This document shows positions 9,801 to 18,449 of a stretch of 64,000 bases of DNA, piece by piece. Location of the stretch: assembly GCA_017395545.1 (NCBI GenBank), contig JAFPUF010000064.1:1-64000 (forward strand). The letters run 5' to 3'. Origin of the DNA: Treponema sp. (GTDB lineage: Bacteria > Spirochaetota > Spirochaetia > Treponematales > Treponemataceae). Position numbers and translations under genes: made by a program. Each line of letters begins with the position of its first letter. Position 1 is the stretch's first letter. Below the pieces are notes generated by a model. It ran no database searches. It was not told where the DNA came from and worked only from the letters and a program-made list of their open reading frames with translations.

Positions 9801-12774
9801 TGTATTTTCCGTCAGTTTTTCCGTCATCAACGCCACTTCCTCCCTCTGCATCAGCTACAGGAATTGAGAATGAAACGCTTTCGGTATTCATATTTGCCGG
9901 GAGTTTCAAATCATCATCATCAAGTGAACTGACATCAAAAGCAGGTCCCTTCTGGTCAATATAGATTGTATAACTTACGACGCTTGAGAAATTGCCGGCA
10001 TTATCCTCGGCAGCCATATAGATTTTGCTTGCGCCTGCATCATTAAAGCCTGAGATAGTGCTTGAGAATTTTCCAGCTGAATCAGCTCCCATGGCTCCGC
10101 GACCGGCAGCAGCCTTTACATCAGAACCTTTTGTCGGAACCGTTGCAGGATTTATGCAATAGTAAACGGCACTAACACCGCTTTCGTTTTCTTTGTAATA
10201 ACCTTCAAATGTAAGAGCCGTATCTTTGAGCCAGGTTTCATCTGTCTGATCATATTTTTTACCGCCGATTCTAATTGCTTTTGCAGTCTCAGAATCAGAA
10301 GTAACCATAAGCGGAGATGTAGCATCAACTGTATACACTGGAGATGCAGCAGAACCTTTATTTCCCGCCTTGTCTTCTGCATTCACCACAACCTGAAGCG
10401 TGTCATCCTGCTCTAGAGAAATTCCGTCAAAAGCACTCTTTTCACCGTCTCTTGTTGAAGTAGTATCACTTCCCAAAAAGAACGAATATGTTGCTCCGAT
10501 TGATTTGTTTTCTTTTTCTGACAAAACGATGCCATTCTTTTTGACAGTGTATGTAACTTCCTTAATAGTTTCCTCTTCGATACTTCCACGCAATTGTGTC
10601 AATCCAGAAGCGCTTATCCAGATTTTTTCCGAAGATTCTTCATAAACAGGTTTGGCAGTTGTAAATGCAATAACTGGACTTTTTTTATCGAGATGAACTA
10701 TGTATTCGGTCGTATAATTCTTACCTTCCTCATCCTCAACATAAAGCTCTACCGTATACAAATAGCGGACTCCACTTTTGCTCAGAATTGTTTTTTGTCC
10801 GTTTGTTGCATTCTCCAGCAAATTAAATGAAAAATCCTGCGTTGTAAGAGCCTCGGACATATCGTAAGTCTTTTCATAATTAATTGATGTAACTTCCTTG
10901 TCGCTGTCATCCTCATCAGTAACCGTCAGTTTGTAAGAAAGTTTTGCGATTTTTGAACTTCCGTTTGCAGAACCAGTGATACTTAAATCATAAAGATTTG
11001 TATAACCTCCCGTAGCGACGATTTTATCATCCTCACTTAGGGAATCATCATTTTTGGAGAATTTTACGCCCCTGAATGTCGGAATGTTTCCAGAAACCGT
11101 AAACTTAAATGCAGAATATTTGTCTCCATTTGAAAGAACAAGTCCATCCTTATCCCAACCAGTCATAAGGACAAGATAGGCAGAGCCAGAATCAAGGCCG
11201 TCATCTGGAAGTTTATACGGATATGTATAAGATTCGCCTGAACCTGTAGCAGTGCCCTCAAGTTCATATTTCTCAAAATATTTGATTGGATTTGTATATT
11301 CAATGTCGTCAATCGTAACTTTAGGAGCAGTCCATTTTGCCTTCAGCACATTGAATGCGGACTCATCAAAAACAGAAGATTTGTCATTTTTGTAAAGTTT
11401 ATAGAATGTGTCAGATAAATCCTCAACATCAGCGTAAAGTTTATCAACAAATATTTTGTTATCAGTGATAAACTGCTGGACTTCATCCGCTGCAACAGGG
11501 AATGGTCCTGCAATAAAAGCAGTGGCAGAATTTTTATCAATTACTGTCTGGTTCAAGCCCTGTTGTGCTACAACCGAAATTTTAGCGCCCTTCGTAGTTT
11601 CAGACCAAACTTCCTCCGCTTTCGGAGATTTGTCAAAACCAAAACCAATTACACTGTACGTAGGATTAGCCTTAGGATTCAGGGTAAATTTTGCGCAGGT
11701 ATTTGAATTTCCCTCAGCCTTTAATGCAGCCTTAAATGCCTCATAAGTTTCACCCTGACAAATTCCATTGTCATCAGAATATGTTCCGTTGATGACTTTC
11801 ATCATTTTATTCGCATCGAAATTGTCAGAACCAACTCCTTCTGAATCACGGATATTATAATATGCAAAAAGTCTGCTTCCGGCGTTTCCGTCAGTTTCTT
11901 CCGTTTCTGATTGCGTAACTCTTGATAAATTTTCAGGCTCACGATAAATCTGAGCTTCGTCAATCAAAGTTATTTCACAAGAATAAGCGTATGTACCTGA
12001 TTTTGTCTTTGTAGAATCATCATCAAAATAGATATCAATATAATTATCGTTAAGGATGTTCCCCGTCGTATCGGTGCTTAAGAAACTAGCAACGGTCTCA
12101 CTTGTTCCTCCAGCCGTAGTAACATTGTTCACGGTAATCGGATTATTCTGGGAATCAGCAACAACATCTCCAGAATCATTTTTTACAACAAGCTGCATTT
12201 TTTCGACTTTATGCTCATCTGCTATAGTACCTACAATTTTCAATCGCGTTCCATAGTTCGTCATATCATTCGCATCATCAATCTGCGGGCTGGTGATAAA
12301 GAAAATCGGCGGAGTATTATCAATTTCAAAAGTTCGCGAGTTTTTACCGGATGCATGACCAGCGCTGTCACAGGCCGTTACAGAGATTTCATATTTTCCG
12401 TCCGGATATTTATATTCAATCAATCCCCATTCATTTTTTTCATCTGATGTTTTTGGATTCAGTGAAATGTACCAGCTTTTGCCATCGACAACAGCCTCCA
12501 TGTCCGAATCAACAGTCTCTTTCGTCTCAGAATTTGTAATTGTGATTTTGACGGAGGAGACTCCCATATCATCATTACAAGTTCCTGCCAGAATAAAGTT
12601 CTCCCGAATTATAGAACTGCTTGGCGGATAAGTAATCTCGATTTTCGGCGCTTCTGTATCAACGCTGGCACCAAGACCTGCATCCTCTCCGCACGATGCG
12701 AAAATCACAAGAACCGTACCGAAAAGGCAGGCCTTTACCAGTTTTTTAACTGTTTTTTCAAAAACTTTTTTCAT
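3817..12774 (-). CDS. Giant Ig-like repeat lipoprotein (about 2985 residues)
   Basis: A very large predicted surface or periplasmic lipoprotein. The in-frame ATG at 12774 is preferred to the one at 12798 because an AGAGGAG ribosome site lies just before it. The signal peptide then ends at a spirochaete-type lipobox IFASC, acylated at Cys28. The body is a string of roughly 100-residue bacterial Ig-like modules, each opening with a D-x-x-x-P hinge (DTEAPKIEITYP, DNTPPIFFITSP, DSSAPTVEVLSP and others) and rich in Asp, Ser and Gly. A probable IPT/TIG-like module starts near residue 2300 (AGEKIRIYGMNF). The last 500 or so residues look beta-propeller-like. No enzyme motif was recognised. The upstream neighbour on the same strand is another giant Ig-repeat protein, so the two may form one envelope structure. 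Adhesin or scaffold is a guess from architecture. Confidence 0.85.
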   Translation of the reverse strand: MKKVFEKTVKKLVKACLFGTVLVIFASCGEDAGLGASVDTEAPKIEITYPPSSSIIRENFILAGTCNDDMGVSSVKITITNSETKETVDSDMEAVVDGKSWYISLNPKTSDEKNEWGLIEYKYPDGKYEISVTACDSAGHASGKNSRTFEIDNTPPIFFITSPQIDDANDMTNYGTRLKIVGTIADEHKVEKMQLVVKNDSGDVVADSQNNPITVNNVTTAGGTSETVASFLSTDTTGNILNDNYIDIYFDDDSTKTKSGTYAYSCEITLIDEAQIYREPENLSRVTQSETEETDGNAGSRLFAYYNIRDSEGVGSDNFDANKMMKVINGTYSDDNGICQGETYEAFKAALKAEGNSNTCAKFTLNPKANPTYSVIGFGFDKSPKAEEVWSETTKGAKISVVAQQGLNQTVIDKNSATAFIAGPFPVAADEVQQFITDNKIFVDKLYADVEDLSDTFYKLYKNDKSSVFDESAFNVLKAKWTAPKVTIDDIEYTNPIKYFEKYELEGTATGSGESYTYPYKLPDDGLDSGSAYLVLMTGWDKDGLVLSNGDKYSAFKFTVSGNIPTFRGVKFSKNDDSLSEDDKIVATGGYTNLYDLSITGSANGSSKIAKLSYKLTVTDEDDSDKEVTSINYEKTYDMSEALTTQDFSFNLLENATNGQKTILSKSGVRYLYTVELYVEDEEGKNYTTEYIVHLDKKSPVIAFTTAKPVYEESSEKIWISASGLTQLRGSIEEETIKEVTYTVKKNGIVLSEKENKSIGATYSFFLGSDTTSTRDGEKSAFDGISLEQDDTLQVVVNAEDKAGNKGSAASPVYTVDATSPLMVTSDSETAKAIRIGGKKYDQTDETWLKDTALTFEGYYKENESGVSAVYYCINPATVPTKGSDVKAAAGRGAMGADSAGKFSSTISGFNDAGASKIYMAAEDNAGNFSSVVSYTIYIDQKGPAFDVSSLDDDDLKLPANMNTESVSFSIPVADAEGGSGVDDGKTDGKYNIKVLAIYNGKSYDLSDCGEDYYTQTYKTNADGVSILTGTIKKAYFAAETHTITDKDGTQTEALKFDGNVPLQITVPDKAGNTSQNMSFTLQLDSSAPTVEVLSPAKVTATQADKISWITGKITVNGSIQDNLTGVDKENFKFVIPTVTQQKAISDLGLMPTSAEKIAALGDVEWKDFTKNDGVTWSIVYDSSYLEAEKRNGKNSLVYYGAATSSGKLIYAEKFSEDDDRYRIVPVYFLVTDKAGNQDVITDNKFYIDIEGGKPAASISYPKESVTDSSGKDSWQKLSEEISLQGVAKDNEAITKIALTELYYASYDTTASDTDSISQQVYSAGENYAGWKKINLDSDVKIIQPNKTTETLKISGSGSDSVIEQTVTGQASVEAFDIEFTLAKEKESDADLIVDKLAKKNKKIIAIKAVVSAFDENEYGYSSTRMAFVDTEAPKLSGAKLVKLDSALAGSGISSSSVSSGVQIGRVENGKVYGSDGTELVNKVLVDRPYETDMWISGGKDGDANWYYVATVTDDSVVEGVNLTSLSDDAHKVVFKTEKGEMAPASKTKTYTFAIPIPVSSDGSIYSQLALEDGSHKGINEYISINIDNTAPGMFDSATSLVATGDASKTSIDDGKLRLVADGILGEKYVIENSNGSFSFGDKVYETGSGLSFIGFWIERASKKAVYNPIIKEDSAYRIYSSGDEMKSAIYATEKPSSAGLYLNSDKLPVLYVPAGSVTVGSNSSTKTTTITYSGLASDSFINRAYGRVRINGSYYQVTDISSNTATLDSDLGLKNGSGVVVVEFVYAAFVDKKGTELLQWGSEAYSVSGDESESGSDLGDGLAESLKVKSGVYTWTAEFDSNNIEDGPARIHVVALDNAGNVNHAYVDTSVQNNRPRIAKVFVATDLNVDNKFKFDEDVFKDYAATFDEAFGQSKADAQNPYLYNSPAVENGLEMGEFVFYSTLDKNNDASAFAVLSDKGVNGNFIAKDAVLILPEIVGGNIAKGDIKYNMEESEADTDISKKAPSEPKTGSNTLSELVTFTNGSASAGGTSISITNKDLASAASQLPQKGIYLSGEKLKDYESWTSEGKKSRYLSFTLWDTTGVDTSADSLTQGENTLWAVLAIPMVINVVDEEAPLPLFDTLYWKSKEDSSTVYDENEQPLGHVDTEEDLGKDNPEVAGEIYIRGQVTDGSLVQSISIIEPDSSASVKVAEYKEGKWRSFNGSTPTYFDKTSGEMLEDDSAYKFDVSGLPENWKSFEITSEREPSQKDHKVDFRFRVDTTKFGVASDQEFKIVASDKGDKNESAPSTTQTTAAEPTSLYRMDFVPYIRTITLADGNEVNRSRLGRYPVRAGEKIRIYGMNFKAGETASVNYYDSENGISASGSPASTESGTVKTDSVNGNYVEVASPDYSRFVSVTVQGTVTANNTNSNLKGNNIEEGYLASEKTTLGLKKAGTNGTNFWTDDRYLAVWNVETTFAGSINPHSGVIKKVDSGNSDDGKIYSKETGSAGVDAVSGLNDTYFAALSSDDLRVYTYDLGSLSENSIGNRYTFGQNNTDIFGVPADALDCVILEGMPYYVVQDNWVGNVDANCWGPGLYMARAGWQWNKSDLNSNGNPANQGNYHIIIEKQGDSGTARGRSSELGYDYVLQQFKNPRITGWHKDEAELTYDANKSAYAPSTDYIYVSYYDSYARCLKYAAYRAGHRINANGKYDYVGGMWGSDTGRSGGAGGDLSKEMRMADDMTGGKAVVAGFDTLNDNPTSFVEEAGEWSDILVDTSTTLSDGNHPPLIIYYNKTKKSLEVAVGKQAFPSTGNVIARDSATSTDNSEISTGWTKYKGITPNSKVDFGRYVSAAIDKAGNLHVAAQDATNAKLYYLLLEKSNNYGVKVSAIVDSTSGAGRWTDIELTNPDGESLAEIKPVISYINTSFLGTTQGVKVAYLESVTGTGASATLNFEAMTDPAKWQAGDQRTSVLPDVKESKGDSSKALVGVGFNSDMLALDFLRGE

Positions 12775-12977
12775 ATCTCTACTCCTCTCTACTCTCATAA
12801 AGAGATTATTTACTTTTTACTTTCTCTTACGTGTAGTAAGGTTTTTCTTATCGTTTAGTGCAAAAAAATCACCAAAAACTGGAGATTTTGGAGATTTTTC
12901 ATATTATTTTAAGGTAAAAAATAAAAAAAATTTTTGTTCCAGACCGGCATTCACCGGAATGACACAAAAAGCATTTT

Positions 12978-15900
12978 TTAGAATACATTCACGCGGAGAC
13001 CGAATGAAATCTGCGGAACGATACTCTTAACTTCCTCACCGGAGTTCTGGACGTCTGTAGGAATGAACCAGAGCTGGCCTTCGGTGTAGAATGCGATTGT
13101 TCGGAACATCTTCTGCTTTGAGAATGTAACCCGAGGGAATTCAAGCTGAACCAATGCAGCACTCAAAATCATCGGATCCTTTCCGTTATCATCATTGCTA
13201 AATCTTGAGAAGTTTGCACCAACTGCAACATTCAAACTCAGCCATTCCCAGTCAGGTCCGAAGTAATATCGGAACGGCATATAGTAAACGTTTGCAAGTA
13301 GTTTTACACCAAAGATATTGTTTCCGCCGTATCGGCTGGTAGACTGGTCAAACAGGTCGCGCTGCTGCTGAGTGAACTGTCCCCACTGAACCTGAAGCTT
13401 GACGTTATCGTCGAAGAAGGTGAGACCTGCACCAACGTTGAACAATGTTGCACCCCAGAACTGCCAGTCGAAGTACAAGCCCTGAATGAATCCTGGAACT
13501 TCGTAGAACGCCTTGTCGCCTTTTCGGAGGGCAAGGGTTACGCTCTTGAGGGCGATATCGTCCTTAGCAAGGCCGGAGAATTCCATCTGCTGGTTGTAGT
13601 GACCGCCAGCTCCCGGAGAAATGAGCTTGATTGTCGGCTTAGTGCTGTCAACCTGAACGATACATCGGGTAACGGCAGTCTCACCGTTTTTCATTGTCGC
13701 ACGAACGAGTAGGAAGTGATAGCCTTCTGCGATGTCTTCGTTTTCGACGCGGTATCGCCATTTTCCGGATTTAGAAACTTTCGTGAAGGTTTTTCCGTTA
13801 TCGAAAGAAATCTCAACGCTTTCAACGACCTTAGCGGCAACGGCTTCTTTTAGTTCTTTCGGAGCGCCCTTTGCGTTTGCCCGGACGACTTCTTCTTCAT
13901 CGTAAGAATAGCCTGCATTACCGATGATGTACGGTCTGTCGAAAGCAAAACTTCCGTATGTGAAGTTATCAATTGTAATCCACGGACCTACGGCACCATA
14001 GTTGAGGTACTGAGTATTTGAAACAATCTTCGAATTGTCTGCAAGATAAGCCTCAACACGGATATCGTGGCGGCCTTCCTCAATCATTGTCTGGTCAAGG
14101 GAGAACTTGAAGTATCCGCTCTCAGAAAGTTCTGTCTGGGCGACATTTTTTCCATCGACGAAGAGTGTGAGGCTCTGGATGTCGCTTTCACTCACTGCAG
14201 TACCGTAGATATTGAACATTCCCTGGACATATTCGCCGTTGAGAGGATAGAGAAGGTCAACTTTTGCCTTCGGCTTTTTCTTGTCGAGGCGGATATTTCG
14301 GCTGACGCGGGTAACATTTTCTGCAGCGTCGATACCGGTAAGTTCGATGTTGTAGAATCCGTCGTCGAGGTTGTAAATATCCATTGCCTGAGTGATTACT
14401 TCGTCTGGAGTAAGGTCTGTGCGGGCAAGTTTAGAACTTACGACTTTTCCTTCGAGTGAGCGGATTGTAATGAAGAGTTTTGCAAGGTTGATGTTATCCG
14501 TTGTCTGACCTGAGAAGAAAATCATTCCCGTTGTTGTAGAATCGTCAAGAGGAAGCATGAGGTCAAGTTTCGGAGGAGTATTATCAATGTTAATCAATGA
14601 AGAATAGAGGCCTTCAATTCCGTACCAGTCAACGACCTTCATGAATACAACGTGAGTTCCGTCTTCGATGACACGGGTGTCAAATTCGTAAGACCAGTTG
14701 CACTGAGTCATCTCGTGGCCGTAGTTTCCGATTGCTTCATTGTAAGTATTTCCGTTATCAACAGAAATATAGACCGCCTTGATACCGTTTTTATCAGTTG
14801 CGACACCAGTCATTTTGACAGTCTGCTTGACTGTCTCGCTGATTGGCGGCGTAAGGACAGCACCTTTCGGCTCCTCAAGAGAAATACGGAAGTTGCGGGT
14901 GAATTCAGGGCCTTTTACGCCGTTAATGTCGAGAGCGTAGACAGTGATTGTATGCTCGTTGTCAGTAAAATCTGTAAGATGCTTCGGAATTACGAAACTT
15001 GTTCCAATCTGGTCAAGCTCCTCATAGCGGCCGCTGTCAAACTTGTAGAAGATTTTCGGACCGGCGATTACGACACCGTTCTCATCTTTTTTAACACCGT
15101 CATCATCGTAGATAACGCCTGAGAATTCAAAGTCGCGTGTAATTACTGCGTTTTCTTCAGGAACATGGATTTCTGCTACCGGCAAATCGCTTGCATTGTC
15201 GATGATGAAATCCCACTGCTTGATTTCGGTTGTATTTCCGATTGCGTCAGTAAATTTGAATGACATCAGGTCATCGATTGGTTTTTCAGCAGTACCGATG
15301 TTTGTTACGACAAGATTCTGAGGAACGCAGTCAACAGGTTTCGGTGTCTCACCTCGTTTTGCAGGAGGGAAATACTGAACCTGAGAGAACTTTCCGTTAT
15401 CCCGGACTTTGAAAGCGATGAGGTTCTCACCGTTTACGATGTCTTCGCTTCCAGGGAGGACGACCTGAACTTCAGGAGGTGTTGTATCTTTATGAATTGC
15501 GATAGATTTTACGGTTTCTTTTCCGGTTGTGTCTGTTACACGAACATCGATTCCGACCAGACCGTCATCAAGACTTGTGAGGTTGATGTTCTGTGAAGCC
15601 TTTCCGCCGGAAACAGCCATGTCACGCCAGTTTTCACCGCCGTCAATTGTGTATTCAACTTTAGCGATTCCGTTTGCATCTGAAACATTTACCGAAAGGG
15701 TTACGCTTGTCTGAACCCACTGCTGGTTTGCAGGAGAAGTGATTTCGAGTTCAGGTTTTGCGCTGTCAACGACAAGGTCGATAGGCTCTGAAGTGTAAGA
15801 TTTTCCGTTTACATCTTTTACGCTGACAGAAACGCCTTTGTAAGTTCCGTCTTTAAGAACTGAGAGGGAAACCGGCTTGCCCTTTTCGAACTCAGTGTCG

Positions 15901-18218
15901 TTAGAAACTGCGATACCGCTTGTAAGGGTGCTTACTGCGACAGGGCCAGGAACATTTGCATAGCCTGTTACAGGAGCGTTTGCCTCAACGACATAAGCAT
16001 GGAGTGAAGGATTGTATACTGCATTCTCACCTGGAATCCAGTATGCGCCGCCGTCTGCCCACAAACTCTTTTTCTCAGGTTCAGGGCGGACAACACAGAA
16101 TGAGATTGTGTATGAGCCTGAAGCAGTTTTTCCTGCAGCAGCAGAAACTTTAAGGGTTGTGACCCGTGACGGAAGGTTTGCGAGCTTGACTGCATAAACG
16201 CCTTCTTCGACAAGCTCAGCTTTTCCGCTCTGTTTTGCGTCTCCGCCGACTTCTGCGTCGCCTTCGATTGTGTATGTTACTGAAACAGATTTCTCTGCCG
16301 TCTCAACCTTGAATTTCGCAAGAACTGGTTCTGCAGCACCGCGTGCGAGAGTAATCTTCATCATATCAGACTTAGAATATTCCTGGTCTCCAATTGAGAT
16401 TGGGGCAACGGTGATTTCTCCGCTTCCGTCGATATCGATGTGTTTATCTGCAAGAGGAGAATCAAGCAGGTCTTCGTGGATGCGTGTTAAATCTTTGAGA
16501 TTGATAAGTGATTTTTTCTCGGTAGTTCGGTCGTAAATATCTGTTGCAGAAACCGTTACCTGAACGAGTCCCCACGGAGCGTCAGAAAGAGGAACTTTTA
16601 CAGAGACAGATTTTTCAGGATTCTTCGGTTCAAAATTCTCGCTTGAGAATAGTGCGTCAGATTTTCCATACTCAACTTTGTATCCGTAAGACTTGATGCC
16701 CGACGGAGAAGAAGCCGAGACTTCATAAACCGGATTTGACTCAGGATGAACGAGAAGACCGTCAACAACATCTTTAGTTCCGATTTTTGGAACTGCGAAC
16801 TGAGGTTCTGCTCCCATTGAAGTGAATGTTACGGTTACAGGATTGCCTTTTACTCCGTGAATGTCAGTTGCTGTAACAGTGATTTTGTGCTGACCGTTTG
16901 AAAGGCCTTCTTCAGGAAGTTCGACAGGAGAAGCGAAAACACCGTCTGTTTCAAGAGTAGCGGCAGAACCGTTGTCGAGAGCGTATTCGATTGAAGCGAC
17001 GCCGTCGTCATCTGAAACGATACCGCGGAGGAACAAAGTGCCGACTTTTCCGGAAATTGTGCCTGCCTCAACTGGAGTCTGAATTGTTACGACAGGTTTA
17101 TCCTGCTCCTGATTTATAAGAACCGGCTGTTTGACTGTTACAACGTTTCCGGCAGTATCAGTTGCAGTGATTGCAAGTTCGATGCTCTTTGTATTCTCAC
17201 CGATTGTATCGACATCGAGGGACCAGTACGGATTTCCAGGGATGAGCTCGAATTCACCGCTGTTTTTTCCGAATACCCATGAAAGCTTGTGAATGCCGAT
17301 TTTATCTTTTGCAAAACCTGCGATTGTGAATTTTCCGTTGGAAACTTCATCTGCGGCAGGGGTGACAATTTTTACTTCAGGTTTTGTATTATCGATAAAG
17401 TAAAGGAATGAAGAGACACCGATTGAGCCCATTTTGTCGGTAGCCTTGAGCCAGAGAATGGCAGGACCGTCTTTAGAAACCCGGGTATCGATTGGAATGT
17501 CAAAGTTCCAGCATGATTCTTTTTTATTTTCTGAAATTTTAGTCTGAAGATAGGTTTCGCCGTTATCAAGCGAGTAGTAGAGGGATTTGATGCCGTTTCC
17601 GTCTGTTACGGTACCCTTGATGCTGATTTTTCCGGAAACAAGTTCGCCGAGAGAATGATTCGTTACGGTTGTAACTGGCTTACGGCGGTCAAGGTTCCAT
17701 GTGACAAAAGCCTTCTTTTTTGGTTTTTCCTGAGAAGAAAGGCCGTTTACGTCAACGCCCCAGACTTCGATTGTATGAGGTCCTTCTGCAAGGTCGTTGG
17801 TATCAAGATAGTAAGACCAGAATTCTTTTCCGTCTGCACGGATTGGTTCCCCGCCGTCAAGGATAAGCCAGACTTCACCGACAGCGTCGTCGTCAACACA
17901 AGTACCAACGATGTTAAGGTTGCCCGGAACGCGCATATTCTGGATCGGGTTTGTTATGCCAGAAATTGCATAGTCTGAATCGGGATCAATGAAAAGGTTG
18001 TACGGACCTGCAACAGTTTTGTTGCCGCCCTTATCCTGTGCCTCAACATAGAAGTTGTATTTACCTTCCTGTTTTTCGTTGATATCGAACTGCTCCTGCC
18101 AGCTGTCCATAGCCTCGACATCACGATAGTCTGCGTCACGCTTTCCCATTGCGAATGCCGAAATACTGCAAGCAGCCAGAACAGAAACCAAAAGGATTTT
18201 TCTCAGACTTTTTTTCAT
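12978..18218 (-). CDS. Giant Ig-like repeat protein with a barrel-like C-terminal domain (1746 residues)
   Basis: An envelope protein built from about a dozen Ig-like modules (DRRKPVTTVTN, DNTKPEVKIVTP, DTTPPEVQVVLP, DNTPPKLDLMLP). From about residue 1570 to the end comes a segment rich in alternating aromatic and polar residues (FNVGAGLTFFDDNVKLQVQW ... ISFGLRVNVF). It ends in phenylalanine, as outer-membrane barrels do. The N-terminus is ambiguous: LAAC at Cys17 is a good lipobox, while AFA-M at 23 is a good signal peptidase I site. It precedes the giant lipoprotein gene by about 200 nt on the same strand. No function is known to me. The arrangement suggests an outer-membrane anchor with a long periplasmic or surface arm. 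A palindrome-embedded promoter lies upstream. Confidence 0.85.
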   Translation of the reverse strand: MKKSLRKILLVSVLAACSISAFAMGKRDADYRDVEAMDSWQEQFDINEKQEGKYNFYVEAQDKGGNKTVAGPYNLFIDPDSDYAISGITNPIQNMRVPGNLNIVGTCVDDDAVGEVWLILDGGEPIRADGKEFWSYYLDTNDLAEGPHTIEVWGVDVNGLSSQEKPKKKAFVTWNLDRRKPVTTVTNHSLGELVSGKISIKGTVTDGNGIKSLYYSLDNGETYLQTKISENKKESCWNFDIPIDTRVSKDGPAILWLKATDKMGSIGVSSFLYFIDNTKPEVKIVTPAADEVSNGKFTIAGFAKDKIGIHKLSWVFGKNSGEFELIPGNPYWSLDVDTIGENTKSIELAITATDTAGNVVTVKQPVLINQEQDKPVVTIQTPVEAGTISGKVGTLFLRGIVSDDDGVASIEYALDNGSAATLETDGVFASPVELPEEGLSNGQHKITVTATDIHGVKGNPVTVTFTSMGAEPQFAVPKIGTKDVVDGLLVHPESNPVYEVSASSPSGIKSYGYKVEYGKSDALFSSENFEPKNPEKSVSVKVPLSDAPWGLVQVTVSATDIYDRTTEKKSLINLKDLTRIHEDLLDSPLADKHIDIDGSGEITVAPISIGDQEYSKSDMMKITLARGAAEPVLAKFKVETAEKSVSVTYTIEGDAEVGGDAKQSGKAELVEEGVYAVKLANLPSRVTTLKVSAAAGKTASGSYTISFCVVRPEPEKKSLWADGGAYWIPGENAVYNPSLHAYVVEANAPVTGYANVPGPVAVSTLTSGIAVSNDTEFEKGKPVSLSVLKDGTYKGVSVSVKDVNGKSYTSEPIDLVVDSAKPELEITSPANQQWVQTSVTLSVNVSDANGIAKVEYTIDGGENWRDMAVSGGKASQNINLTSLDDGLVGIDVRVTDTTGKETVKSIAIHKDTTPPEVQVVLPGSEDIVNGENLIAFKVRDNGKFSQVQYFPPAKRGETPKPVDCVPQNLVVTNIGTAEKPIDDLMSFKFTDAIGNTTEIKQWDFIIDNASDLPVAEIHVPEENAVITRDFEFSGVIYDDDGVKKDENGVVIAGPKIFYKFDSGRYEELDQIGTSFVIPKHLTDFTDNEHTITVYALDINGVKGPEFTRNFRISLEEPKGAVLTPPISETVKQTVKMTGVATDKNGIKAVYISVDNGNTYNEAIGNYGHEMTQCNWSYEFDTRVIEDGTHVVFMKVVDWYGIEGLYSSLINIDNTPPKLDLMLPLDDSTTTGMIFFSGQTTDNINLAKLFITIRSLEGKVVSSKLARTDLTPDEVITQAMDIYNLDDGFYNIELTGIDAAENVTRVSRNIRLDKKKPKAKVDLLYPLNGEYVQGMFNIYGTAVSESDIQSLTLFVDGKNVAQTELSESGYFKFSLDQTMIEEGRHDIRVEAYLADNSKIVSNTQYLNYGAVGPWITIDNFTYGSFAFDRPYIIGNAGYSYDEEEVVRANAKGAPKELKEAVAAKVVESVEISFDNGKTFTKVSKSGKWRYRVENEDIAEGYHFLLVRATMKNGETAVTRCIVQVDSTKPTIKLISPGAGGHYNQQMEFSGLAKDDIALKSVTLALRKGDKAFYEVPGFIQGLYFDWQFWGATLFNVGAGLTFFDDNVKLQVQWGQFTQQQRDLFDQSTSRYGGNNIFGVKLLANVYYMPFRYYFGPDWEWLSLNVAVGANFSRFSNDDNGKDPMILSAALVQLEFPRVTFSKQKMFRTIAFYTEGQLWFIPTDVQNSGEEVKSIVPQISFGLRVNVF

Positions 18219-18240
18219 ATTTGATATCCTTACTTTTTTT

Positions 18241-18275
18241 TATAATTCACTTTATGATAAAGAAAGTGAACTATA
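18241..18275. promoter_or_regulatory. Inverted repeat surrounding the -10 of the giant Ig-repeat gene
   Basis: TATAATTCACTTT (18241-18253) and AAAGTGAACTATA (18263-18275) pair at 12 of 13 positions around a 9-nt loop. The loop contains the predicted -10 hexamer of the 18218 gene. That is a classic position for a repressor site. No matching regulator is known. Confidence 0.5.
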
Positions 18276-18282
18276 AAATCAA
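18254..18282 (-). promoter_or_regulatory. Sigma-70-like promoter for the 1746-residue Ig-repeat gene
   Basis: On the minus strand TTGATT (18277-18282), a 17-bp spacer and TATCAT (18254-18259). The predicted start near 18247 leaves a leader of about 30 nt with a GGAT site before the ATG. Confidence 0.6.
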
Positions 18283-18449
18283 TTTTTATCAAAAGAAAAA
18301 TACATTTTTTTTGATTTTTCAAATTTAATTATCGGCAAAAACTCCATTATTTCTAAATTGAAATACAGAAATATGAAAACCCTTAGTTTTTGTTTCCAAT
18401 TTTTCGTTTTTTTTAATATACTTATAGCATCACTTTTCTGGAGATTTAT

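Noticed and set aside
12775-12798. The ATG at 12798 as start of the giant lipoprotein
   Set aside because: It would add eight charged residues before the signal peptide, and AGAGGAG lies at the right distance only for the ATG at 12774.
12944-12957. CCGG-loop-CCGG hairpin after the 1746-residue gene as a terminator
   Set aside because: Only a 4-bp stem forms and the surrounding pairing is poor, although T-rich sequence follows on the minus strand.
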